Part shown: piece after piece, positions 18,136-26,202 of the stretch
Numbering within the stretch: the stretch's first letter is position 1
How the letters are laid out: each line of letters opens with the position of its first letter
NCBI RefSeq assembly: GCF_002973535.1
Contig: NZ_PVEP01000011.1
Span: forward strand, 62,001 to 126,000
Length of the DNA stretch: 64,000 nt
DNA from: Albidovulum denitrificans
GTDB taxonomy: Bacteria; Pseudomonadota; Alphaproteobacteria; Rhodobacterales; Rhodobacteraceae
Direction of reading: 5' to 3'
Notes under the pieces: model-generated
Databases searched by the model: none
What the model was told of the DNA's origin: nothing
What the model saw: only the letters and a program-made list of their open reading frames with translations
Program-made: the position numbers and the translations under genes

Positions 18136-19806
18136 TCAATGGTCGCCGGGCGTCCCGGCGGCCAATGCGGCCCGGATGGCGGCGGTTTCCAGCCCGCCGC
18201 TATGGACATGCAGCGTCACCGGCGAGGCGACGGGCGGCACGGCCCAGCTGGCGCCATTGCGCAGCTTGCCGGGGTTGCGCCCGCTGCCGCGGTCGGCGGC
18301 ATCGTCGCCCGTCGCGTCGTTCAACGTCCAGAGACCGACAAGACCGGGTTCGTTCCCTTCAAGGCGGTTATACATCGCGCCCTGCACCTCTGCTCCGTCC
18401 AGCGCCCTGGCCCAGACGCGGGCCTCTTGCAGATAGCCGTCGAAGAACTGGGCAATCGTCGGGCGTCCGCCAAGCTGAAGCTTGAATCCGGGGTCGGCCA
18501 GCGCGCCCGCCTTGCCGGTCTGGGAAAACAGCGGCTGGCCGTTGATGAAGACCTTCACCGCGCCGGTCTTGGCGCTGCGTGACACGGCCACGTGGCTCCA
18601 CTGGTTCGCCGGGATCGACCGCCCGGTCGCGGTCCAGACCCAGCCCTTCACGCCCTCGATGCCGAAGGCAAACTTGATCTCGCCATTCGGGTAGCGGGCA
18701 ATCTCAAAGCTCTGGTCCTTGTTGAAGAGGATGCCGCCATTGGTGGCGGTGCCGGTGCCGACAGGGTGAACCCAGGCCTCGAACGTGGCGTCGCCCAGAT
18801 GCGAGAGGCCGCTTTGCCCGGTGATGTCGACAAAGGACCCGGCCCCGTTCATCCGCACCGAATAGTCGCTGTTGCGGTAGCAGTAATCGGCGAAGGCGGC
18901 CTTCGCGGCGGCCTGAAGCGTGCTGTCCTCGATCAATGTCCAGATCTCTTTGAGGCCGAAATCGCGGGTGGCGGGGTTGTCGGCGATGGTCGCGACCCAG
19001 TGCGCATAGGCGCCGGGGTCGGTCTCCATCAGCGCCACCATGCCCGCATCCCCGCCGTAAAGCCGCGTCCTGGCGCGCGAGGCCTCCCGATAGTCCTTGT
19101 CCATCTTGTCCCGCTCGGCCGAGCCGCCGCCCTTGAAATAGGACCCATACTGAAGCTCGAGCTGCGCCGCGATCTTCGACTGGGTCATCGTCTCGGACCG
19201 GGTGACAGAGACGAAAAGTTCGGAAAACCCGCCCACCGCGCAGCCGCGGATATAATGGGTTCCGAAATTGCCGAAGAACCTGTCCCAGGCCCGGCGGTCC
19301 GGGGCCGAGGTGCAGCCCTTCGGCAGGCCGGACATCGCCGCGCGAAACCCCTTGTCAAGCTCGGGCCGGGTGTCGATCAGATTCTGCGCAAGGGACAGGC
19401 CCCACATCTTCTGCGACATCCGGGTCGAGGCGTAGCTGCTGGCGTTCACCTGCTTCTGATCGACATCGTAGCTGGCCGCGAAGGAGGCCCGAAAAAGCCC
19501 GAAGCCGCCCGAGACCGAGGCCTTGGCGGCCAGCTTCTCCTCCACCTCGCTCTGGCTTTCGGAGACGTCCTTTTCCAGCAGCCCCGCGCTGCCGGTAGGG
19601 TCGATCACGATCCCCTTCGGCACCGAATAGTCCCGGTTGCCCGGCGCGGTATAGGTCCCCGCCGACCAGGCATCGGAATAGGGCCGGTCGTCCCCGGTAT
19701 AGTCGAGCGTGATGAGACGGGGCTTGTAATTGTCATTGGTGTTTTCGAACGGGTTGAACCCGCAGCCAAGGGCGTCAATGCCCGGCAAGACCTTGTGGGT
19801 CGGCAT
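18136..19806 (-). CDS. MACPF (perforin-fold) protein with C-terminal LamG-like domain
   Basis: The protein has 556 residues. The N-terminus LPGIDALGCGFNPFEN resembles the start of MACPF domains. The hallmark signature FGTHYIRGCAVGG (Y/F-G-T-H-Y-x6-GG) lies near residues 180-193, preceded by LEKDVSESQSEVEEKL-type amphipathic sequence. From about residue 315 to 500 it is a concanavalin A/LamG-like domain (DATFEAWVHP, NQWSHVAVSR, AGALADPGFKLQLGG, GYLQEARVWARAL). MACPF proteins make oligomeric membrane pores; LamG domains often bind carbohydrate. No signal peptide is visible. I chose the ATG at 19806, because upstream in-frame residues lack domain character. Neighbours are pncA/pncB (same strand) and trhO (divergent). 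Pore activity is inference. Confidence 0.85.
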   Translation of the reverse strand: MPTHKVLPGIDALGCGFNPFENTNDNYKPRLITLDYTGDDRPYSDAWSAGTYTAPGNRDYSVPKGIVIDPTGSAGLLEKDVSESQSEVEEKLAAKASVSGGFGLFRASFAASYDVDQKQVNASSYASTRMSQKMWGLSLAQNLIDTRPELDKGFRAAMSGLPKGCTSAPDRRAWDRFFGNFGTHYIRGCAVGGFSELFVSVTRSETMTQSKIAAQLELQYGSYFKGGGSAERDKMDKDYREASRARTRLYGGDAGMVALMETDPGAYAHWVATIADNPATRDFGLKEIWTLIEDSTLQAAAKAAFADYCYRNSDYSVRMNGAGSFVDITGQSGLSHLGDATFEAWVHPVGTGTATNGGILFNKDQSFEIARYPNGEIKFAFGIEGVKGWVWTATGRSIPANQWSHVAVSRSAKTGAVKVFINGQPLFSQTGKAGALADPGFKLQLGGRPTIAQFFDGYLQEARVWARALDGAEVQGAMYNRLEGNEPGLVGLWTLNDATGDDAADRGSGRNPGKLRNGASWAVPPVASPVTLHVHSGGLETAAIRAALAAGTPGDH

Positions 19807-19949
19807 CGCGAAAATCCTTCGATGGGTTGGAAAAATGAACCTTGGGGCGCAATCGTATGGCGGCACTCTACCACGCCTTGCGACGGACAAGGGGCCGGGA
19901 ATTCCTGACCGCGCTTGTGCGCGGAAGGGCCGGGGTCTATTGGGGGCCG

Positions 19950-20927
19950 ATGTTCACCGTGGCAGCCTTTTACAAGTTCACCCCCTTCGACGATCCCGCC
20001 GCGCTGCGACCACCGCTTCTGGCGGCTTGCGAGGCCGTGGGGGTTCGGGGGACGCTGTTGCTCGCGCGGGAGGGGATCAACGGCACCATCGCGGGGACGC
20101 GCGCCGGGATCGACACCGCGCTTGCCCATATCCGCGCCCTGCCCGGCTGCGGCGATCTCGACTGGAAGGAAAGCACCGCCGCGGACATGCCCTTCGGCCG
20201 CATGAAGGTGCGCCTGAAGCGTGAGATCGTGACGATGGGCGAACCCGATGTCGATCCACGCGCCGGGACCGGGCATTACGTCGCGCCGGGCGACTGGAAC
20301 GCCCTGATCTCCGCCCCTGATGTCGTCGTGATCGACACCCGCAACGATTACGAGGTCGCCATCGGCACGTTCGAGGGCGCGGTCGATCCCGGCACCCGCA
20401 GCTTTCGCGAGTTTCCCGCCTGGTGGCGCGCGAATGCGGGGCGGTTCGGAAACAAGCGCGTGGCGATGTTCTGCACCGGCGGCATCCGGTGTGAGAAATC
20501 GACGAACTTCCTCTTGCAGGAGGGCGTGCCAGAGGTCTTTCACCTGCAAGGCGGCATCCTGAAATACCTTGAAGAGGTGGCTGAGGGCGACAGCCTGTGG
20601 CAGGGGCAATGCTTCGTCTTCGATCAGCGGGTCAGCGTCGGCCATGCCTTGCGGCAGGGGCCGTATGGCATGTGCCACGCCTGCCGCCGCCCGGTGTCAG
20701 AGGCAGACCGGCAGCACCCGGACTATGAAGAAGGCGTGTCCTGCGCCGCCTGCATGGGGGACTATAGCGACGCCGACCGGCAGCGGTTCCGCGAACGCCA
20801 GCGCCAGTCCGACCTGGCCCGCGCGCGGGGCGAAAGCCATCTCGGCGCGGAAAGCGCGCCCTCTCAGCGCGCGAGGAAGGCGTCGAGTTTCGCGAAGCGG
20901 GCCGGGCCGGCAAGCGACCAGTCATAG
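19950..20927 (+). CDS. trhO: tRNA uridine(34) hydroxylase, rhodanese-type
   Basis: The protein has 325 residues. The N-terminal ferredoxin-like part contains ALLLAREGINGTIAG-type sequence. A rhodanese domain follows, with VIDTRNDYEVAIGTFEGA and the active-site loop CTGGIRCEKS. The C-terminal part has two CxxC pairs (CHACRRP and CAACMGD). This is the TrhO/YceA layout, which introduces 5-hydroxyuridine at tRNA position 34. The 3' end overlaps the opposite-strand glycosyltransferase gene by 64 bp. Confidence 0.93.
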   Translation: MFTVAAFYKFTPFDDPAALRPPLLAACEAVGVRGTLLLAREGINGTIAGTRAGIDTALAHIRALPGCGDLDWKESTAADMPFGRMKVRLKREIVTMGEPDVDPRAGTGHYVAPGDWNALISAPDVVVIDTRNDYEVAIGTFEGAVDPGTRSFREFPAWWRANAGRFGNKRVAMFCTGGIRCEKSTNFLLQEGVPEVFHLQGGILKYLEEVAEGDSLWQGQCFVFDQRVSVGHALRQGPYGMCHACRRPVSEADRQHPDYEEGVSCAACMGDYSDADRQRFRERQRQSDLARARGESHLGAESAPSQRARKASSFAKRAGPASDQS

Positions 20928-22042
20928 GCGAAGGACGCGGCCCTGAGCCGGGCGCCCTGATGGCGGCGCAGCTCTGCATCGGCCGTGTAGCGCGCGACGG
21001 CATCGCGGATCGCGGCGACATCGCCTGGCACGACCATGTCGACCAGCCCGGTTTCGGCGCCGAACCGTCCGGCCCCGGCGACGGTGGCGATGACGGGCAG
21101 GCCATGGGCCGCGGCCTCATAAGTGGCGATCGGGTCGCCCTCTTCCAGCGAGGGCAGGACCGCGACATCGGCGGCGGCGTATTCGGCCGCCATCCCTTCG
21201 GTAAAGCCTGCGGCAGAGACCGAGGGCTGGTTCAGCACATCGCCGTAAAGCTCTTGCAGGAGGGGCGGGATTTCGCCGACGATCCGCAGTTCCGCCCCCT
21301 CCGGCACGTTGCGCCAGACCTCAAGCAGGTGATGCAGCCCCTTGCGCACCCCGTCGCGCCCGACAAAGAGGAAGCGCACCGGCCTGCCATCGACCGGCGG
21401 ACGTTCGGGCAGCGTTTCTGGCACCCAGGTGCCGTATCCCGCCGCGATCAGCCGCCCGGCGGCGGGCGTTCCGGCATAGGAGGCCTCGACGATCGCGCTG
21501 GGGGCGAAGACGGCGGAACACATCGCGGTCCGTTCCGCCTGAACCGCGATCCGTTCGGCCGTGATGCCATGCAGCGGCGGTGAACCCAGCGCATCATAGG
21601 CCGCGTCCAGAACCTCTTTCGCGACCGCCATGCGGGTGTTGACCGCCTCGATCACGATGGGATTGCCCCGTCTGGCGACCTTTTCATAGGTCTCAAGCGG
21701 CGTGTCGGGCCAGAGATAGGCGACCTCGCCCTCTGCCAGGGCGGCGATGAACCGCGCCTGAAGCGGGGTGTCGGCATAGGTGCGCAGAAGCCGGTAGGGC
21801 AGACCGCGAAAGACCCTTGGCAGGGCGACGGTCACATTCACCCCGCGCAGACCGTCCCAACGCACGAGCGGCGCATGGAGCGAAACCGGACGCCCGGACC
21901 TTGCCGCCGCACGCAACATCGCAACGCAGGTCTGACTGACGCCCGAGGCTTCGACCGGAATGGTCAGAAGCGCCCGCAACGCCCGCATGGGGGCGCGGCG
22001 CGGCCACTCCGTCACCGGGGCGGGAACTGGAGAAAGGTCCAT
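20864..22042 (-). CDS. Glycosyltransferase family 4 (GT-B fold)
   Basis: The protein has 392 residues. The C-terminal GT4 domain shows VGRDGVRKGLHHLLEVW, then the E-x7-E-like element in LPSLEEGDPIATYEAAAHGLPVI. It would transfer a sugar from a nucleotide-sugar donor onto a polysaccharide precursor at the cytoplasmic face. It is the left border of the exopolysaccharide region and is divergent from the polymerase-like gene. I chose the ATG at 22042 (MDLSPVPAP); the frame extends upstream to 22189, but without family-like sequence. Confidence 0.87.
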   Translation of the reverse strand: MDLSPVPAPVTEWPRRAPMRALRALLTIPVEASGVSQTCVAMLRAAARSGRPVSLHAPLVRWDGLRGVNVTVALPRVFRGLPYRLLRTYADTPLQARFIAALAEGEVAYLWPDTPLETYEKVARRGNPIVIEAVNTRMAVAKEVLDAAYDALGSPPLHGITAERIAVQAERTAMCSAVFAPSAIVEASYAGTPAAGRLIAAGYGTWVPETLPERPPVDGRPVRFLFVGRDGVRKGLHHLLEVWRNVPEGAELRIVGEIPPLLQELYGDVLNQPSVSAAGFTEGMAAEYAAADVAVLPSLEEGDPIATYEAAAHGLPVIATVAGAGRFGAETGLVDMVVPGDVAAIRDAVARYTADAELRRHQGARLRAASFAYDWSLAGPARFAKLDAFLAR

Positions 22043-22179
22043 GGGGCGGTACTGTGAAAGGGCAAGGGCATGGGAAACATCATCAAGCCTTAGACACGGC
22101 CCCGTGACAAGGCAAGATGCCCGCCCCGTCCCTGACCACCCGGTTCCCGAGCGCCGACGATCGGCTGAAAACGGCCATA

Positions 22180-22206
22180 TTGTTACCAATTTCCCCAGGC
22201 TATATT
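22180..22206 (+). promoter_or_regulatory. Possible sigma70-like promoter of the polymerase/acyltransferase operon
   Basis: TTGTTA (22180-22185) and TATATT (22201-22206) are separated by 15 bp in an AT-richer patch within a GC-rich background, about 90 bp before the first start codon. The spacing is shorter than the optimal 17 bp, so this is only a suggestion. Confidence 0.35.
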
Positions 22207-22295
22207 CGGCGCCGTATCAGGGCGCGGCGGCCTTATGGACTTCACCCTTGCGCTGATTTAGTCATGGCCCCGCTGGCAAAGAAGGACCTGTCGCC

Positions 22296-23708
22296 TTGGG
22301 CGAAATGACCGCCAACCTTTCCGGGCGCGATTTCCGCGCCGGGCGGACAGCCGCGCCACAGTCGGGCGGCCGCTTCCTTGTGACTTTATCGCTTTTGACG
22401 TTGATGCTGCCGATCACCTTTACGATCGGTTCGCTGACGATGACGCCCTCGCGGGCGCTGTTCATGGTCCTGATGCCGATCCAGCTGATCGGGCTTCTGT
22501 CCGGGCGTTTCGGCAAGATAACCTATGTAGACTGGCTGATCCTTGCCTATATGTTCTGGCGAACCTTCGTTCCCTTCTATCACAACCCCAATGTCGCGCT
22601 TCAATACGCGGGGTCGAACTCGATCATCTTTCTGGGTGGTTACATGGCGGCCCGCGCGATGGTGCGCACGGTCGAGGATTTTCAATACGTCGCGAAGCTG
22701 CTCGGCCTCTTCGTCCTCTTCTCATTCCCCTTCGCCATATACGAAACCGTGACGACCCAGTTCGTCTTGCCCAAACTGTTCGAAATGATCCCCGGCGTGA
22801 CGAGTGTGAAGGATGTCAACTACATCCGTCGCATGGGCCTTGACCGGGTCCAGTTCGTGTTTTCGCACCCGATCCACTACGGACTATTCGTGTCGCTGGT
22901 GCTGTCGATCTGGTTCATCTCCCTGCGCGGCGTGATTTCCGGCTTCTGGCGTTGGACCGGCGGCGCGATCATCATCGCATGCTGCTTCTTTTCGGTGTCG
23001 AGCGGCCCGTTCCTGTCCCTGATGGTGCAGATCGCGCTGGCCTTCTATGCCTATATCGCCCGGAACCTCGAAAAGATCTGGCTGCGGCTGGGCCTTGTGT
23101 TCGGCATCGCCTACCTGATCATTGAACTCGCCTCGAACCGGCCCGCCATCGTCGCGGTGACGTCACGGTTGACCTTCAACAGTTCGACCGCAAACGTCCG
23201 CTTCATCCTTTTCGACTATGGCATGGCGCAGGTCTGGCGAACGCCGATCCTCGGGATCGGCTTCCGGCAATGGGACCTGCCGTCCTGGATGACGGGAAGC
23301 CTGGACAACTTCTGGCTCGGGCTGGCGCTGGTCTTCGGCGTCCCGGCGTTCCTGTTCCTTTTCCTGGCGATGGTCACGGCCCTTGTCGGGATCGGGAAGC
23401 GGCCGTTCAAGAAGGGCGGGCCGCTTGCCAATGCGCGGCTTGGCTGGGGCATCACCATGGTCAGCCTGATGCTGACACTCGCCACCGTCTATGTCTGGAG
23501 CGAGGTCGCCTCGCTGATGATGTTCATGATCGGGGCCGGTGTCTTCATGCTGACCGCCACCGATCGCGATGCCGAGGGCGAAGACATCGTTGAGGAGAAG
23601 ACCAGAGGCGGGATGAGCTTCACCCGCTTCGCCCCGGAGGTCACCCGGACCGGTGTGCCCGCCCGCCCGGCAGCGCCAGCCACCCGTAACCGGACAGGAC
23701 GAGTATGA
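22296..23708 (+). CDS. O-antigen ligase/Wzy-like polysaccharide polymerase, multi-pass membrane
   Basis: The protein has 470 residues with about ten hydrophobic helices and a larger extracytoplasmic loop in the middle (residues about 150-190). The later segment TPILGIGFRQWDLPSWM resembles the GxGxG-x-(W/F) loop found after the main loop of O-antigen ligase/Wzy proteins. It probably polymerises or ligates exopolysaccharide repeat units in the periplasm. The start is uncertain: a TTG at 22296 has GAAGGA at a good distance, while the ATG at 22305 (MTANLSGRD) lacks one. It overlaps the next gene by 4 bp (ATGA). Confidence 0.78.
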   Translation: MGEMTANLSGRDFRAGRTAAPQSGGRFLVTLSLLTLMLPITFTIGSLTMTPSRALFMVLMPIQLIGLLSGRFGKITYVDWLILAYMFWRTFVPFYHNPNVALQYAGSNSIIFLGGYMAARAMVRTVEDFQYVAKLLGLFVLFSFPFAIYETVTTQFVLPKLFEMIPGVTSVKDVNYIRRMGLDRVQFVFSHPIHYGLFVSLVLSIWFISLRGVISGFWRWTGGAIIIACCFFSVSSGPFLSLMVQIALAFYAYIARNLEKIWLRLGLVFGIAYLIIELASNRPAIVAVTSRLTFNSSTANVRFILFDYGMAQVWRTPILGIGFRQWDLPSWMTGSLDNFWLGLALVFGVPAFLFLFLAMVTALVGIGKRPFKKGGPLANARLGWGITMVSLMLTLATVYVWSEVASLMMFMIGAGVFMLTATDRDAEGEDIVEEKTRGGMSFTRFAPEVTRTGVPARPAAPATRNRTGRV

Positions 23709-24781
23709 CGCCATCCTTTTTCGCCAATCGGTCGAACCTTCTCGACACGATCCGGGCCGTCGCCGTGACGATGGTCGTCCTGTTCCATGTCGCCACCCGC
23801 TATCCGGCCACGGACCTTGACATCGTCGCGCAGCAGTTCCTGCGCTACGGCTTCCTGGGGGTCGACATCTTCTATCCGCTAAGCGGCTTCCTGATCACGC
23901 GCTTCCTTCTGTCGCATACCGAAAAGGGGTCCATCCGCGCCTTCTTCCTGCGCCGGGTGTTTCGGATCATCCCGCTTTATGTCGTCGCGGTGACGATCTT
24001 CTTCATCGCTTCCAAGGTGACGCATTACGAAGAGGATGCTCTGGAACGGATCTGGGCGACCTATCTCTTCCTGACCGGCTGGTTCGCCTTTTTCACCGGG
24101 CCTGACAGCGTTCCCTACACGATCACATGGTCGCTGTCGGTCGAGGAATTCGCCTATGTCCTCTTCGGCCTGTCTGCCTGGCTTTTGCGCAGGTCCTTTC
24201 CGGCGATCCTGGTCTTTTTCGCCATTGCCCCCTTCGTGCTGCGCATCTGGCTTTACGCGCAAGGGTACGAGAACATCTATTACTTCCCGCTCGCCCGGCT
24301 CGACAGTATCGCGACGGGCGGGCTGGTCGCGTTGCTGATCCGGCGGGTTCCGCATCTCTGGGCGATCCTCGCGGCGCTTTTGGGTGTTTCGGCGCTGATC
24401 GGCCACGGGCAGGGCCCGGTCGCTTCGGCCGCACTGTTCACTACCGTGACGATGGCGACCTGCATGACGATCGCGGCCTGCGAGACGATCCTGCGGGGGC
24501 TGCGGGGGCGTGTCTTCGACTGGGCGGCGCAGGTCGGGCTTTATTCCTACTTCATCTATCTCTTCCACTTCTTCGTGCTTTACGCGCTGTTCATGGTCGC
24601 GGACCGGCTGGGCCTGGGCCTGCCGCCGTTCTGGATCATGGGGCTGCTCTGCATGGCGGGGACCTTCGCTGCGGCCTATGTCTCCTTCACCTGGTTCGAG
24701 GCGCCGTTGATGGCCTTTGGCCGCAAGCTTGAGGCACGGACGCGCGGGCAGGGCCTGATGGCCGAAGGATCGAAGCCATGA
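23705..24781 (+). CDS. Acyltransferase-3 family membrane protein (OafA/NodX-like)
   Basis: The protein has 358 residues with about ten membrane helices. The family opening is present: [21 protein letters not shown], with the histidine after the first helix, then [18 protein letters not shown], and [13 protein letters not shown] with the conserved arginines. It probably moves acyl (acetyl or succinyl) groups across the membrane onto surface glycans. It is translationally coupled on both sides by 4-bp overlaps with the polymerase and hexapeptide acyltransferase genes, which supports EPS O-acylation. Confidence 0.92.
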   Translation: MTPSFFANRSNLLDTIRAVAVTMVVLFHVATRYPATDLDIVAQQFLRYGFLGVDIFYPLSGFLITRFLLSHTEKGSIRAFFLRRVFRIIPLYVVAVTIFFIASKVTHYEEDALERIWATYLFLTGWFAFFTGPDSVPYTITWSLSVEEFAYVLFGLSAWLLRRSFPAILVFFAIAPFVLRIWLYAQGYENIYYFPLARLDSIATGGLVALLIRRVPHLWAILAALLGVSALIGHGQGPVASAALFTTVTMATCMTIAACETILRGLRGRVFDWAAQVGLYSYFIYLFHFFVLYALFMVADRLGLGLPPFWIMGLLCMAGTFAAAYVSFTWFEAPLMAFGRKLEARTRGQGLMAEGSKP

Positions 24782-25287
24782 CCGAACAAGCCGCCCCCCC
24801 GCCCCACAAGAAAGCGAAGAAACGCGGTCTCAACCGGCTTTCCGCGCTCCGCAACGTGCTTGTCGATCTCAAGCGGGCCTATCTGACGCGGCTTTGGGGG
24901 ATGGATATCCATCCGACGGCGCAGTTCTCGCTTTCGGCGAAGCTTGACCGGACCTTTCCCATCGGCGTTCATGTCGGCGCGCAGTCCTATATCGCGTTCG
25001 AGGCGCGGATTCTGACCCATGACCGGACGCGCGGTCTCTACCTGCACACGCGGATCGGCGAGAACTGCTTTATCGGCGGGCGGAGCATGATCCTGCCGGG
25101 GGTGGAGATCGGGGACAATTGCGTCGTCGGGGCCGGGTCGGTGGTGACGAAATCGGTCCCGCCCCGCTCCATCGTCGCGGGGAACCCGGCCAGGGTCATC
25201 CGCTCGGACATCGAGGTCGGCCCCTATGGGCGGTTCACGGACGCCGATGCGCGGGAAAGTGCGCTGGCCGAGCAGGGTCTGGCCTGA
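24778..25287 (+). CDS. Hexapeptide-repeat acyltransferase (LbH, WcaF/NodL-like)
   Basis: The protein has 169 residues. It has imperfect hexapeptide repeats ([36 protein letters not shown]) and the common ending [13 protein letters not shown] catalytic-type histidine occurs in [11 protein letters not shown]. It is a cytoplasmic acetyl-CoA-type acyltransferase, probably acting on a sugar precursor of the EPS. It is coupled to the acyltransferase-3 gene (4-bp overlap) and lies 2 bp before the SGNH gene. Confidence 0.9.
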   Translation: MTEQAAPPPHKKAKKRGLNRLSALRNVLVDLKRAYLTRLWGMDIHPTAQFSLSAKLDRTFPIGVHVGAQSYIAFEARILTHDRTRGLYLHTRIGENCFIGGRSMILPGVEIGDNCVVGAGSVVTKSVPPRSIVAGNPARVIRSDIEVGPYGRFTDADARESALAEQGLA

Positions 25288-25289
25288 GG

Positions 25290-25985
25290 ATGCGGCGCGC
25301 GGCCACAGCGGTGGCGGGCGCGGTTCTGGTCCTTCTTGCCGTGGCGCTGTTCGTGAGGCCCGGAAAGGTGCCGGGCGATCTGGGCGACGTTCCGTCCGCG
25401 ACCGGGCGCGATATCCCCGCCACGCTGCACCTTGTGGCGGCGGGGACAAGCCTGACCAGCCGGGGGTCCTGGCCCGACGATCTGGGCGCGCGGCTGGGGC
25501 GCTGCCTTGGCGTCCCGGTGGTGGTGGACCGTGTGGCGAAGGCCGGGGCAAACTCGGACTGGGGCCTTGCGCAGGTGCCAGGGATCGTGGCGCTTTCGCC
25601 CGATCTGGTCCTGATCGAATTCGCGATCAACGATGCGGATATGCTGGACGGCGTCGCGCTTGAGCGTTCGCGCGGCAACCTTCGCGCGATCATCGCCGGG
25701 GTGCGGGACGGACAGCCCGAGGCGCTGATCGTCGTCGCCTCGACCAGTCCGGTCTCGGGCCTCAGAGGGGCGAAACGGCCCTTTCTGGGGGAGTATTTCG
25801 CCGCGGCCCGGTCGGTCGCCGAAGACGCGGGCGCGGCCTTCTTCGACGGCACCGCGCGGTGGCGGGCGGACCCGCGACCGGGTGACCTGACCGACGGGCT
25901 GCATCCGGCGGACGCGGCCGCCGCGCGCGTCGTCGCTCCGGCGCTGGCCACCTTCCTTGGCGCCGCCTACGGCAGGGATTGCTGA
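25290..25985 (+). CDS. SGNH/GDSL-type hydrolase, membrane-anchored or exported
   Basis: The protein has 231 residues. An N-terminal hydrophobic segment (AATAVAGAVLVLLAVALFV) acts as signal peptide or anchor. SGNH blocks are recognisable: GTSLTSRGSW (nucleophile Ser), AGANSDWG (Gly block), IEFAINDADM (Asn block) and DGLHPAD (Asp-x-x-His). Such enzymes add or remove O-acyl groups on polysaccharides. Starting 2 bp after the acyltransferase gene, it completes an O-acylation set. I chose the ATG at 25290, because the longer frame runs through the preceding gene. Confidence 0.87.
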   Translation: MRRAATAVAGAVLVLLAVALFVRPGKVPGDLGDVPSATGRDIPATLHLVAAGTSLTSRGSWPDDLGARLGRCLGVPVVVDRVAKAGANSDWGLAQVPGIVALSPDLVLIEFAINDADMLDGVALERSRGNLRAIIAGVRDGQPEALIVVASTSPVSGLRGAKRPFLGEYFAAARSVAEDAGAAFFDGTARWRADPRPGDLTDGLHPADAAAARVVAPALATFLGAAYGRDC

Positions 25986-26202
25986 AAGGGAAGCGCGCCG
26001 CGCGCCGCAGCGCCCGCAGGCGCAACGCCCGCCTGCCCGATGCTATGAGGTCGGGGGCAATCTGCCGGGATCGCCCTTCCCCATCCAGCCTGCGAGCGAT
26101 GGTGTCCGGGGCGGCCCGGCGCCATTCACCGGACGAGCGCCGATGTTTTCCCGGCCCGGCCGGTCCCTGTTGCGGCGCAAGTCCCGCAAGAGGGGACATG
26201 AC

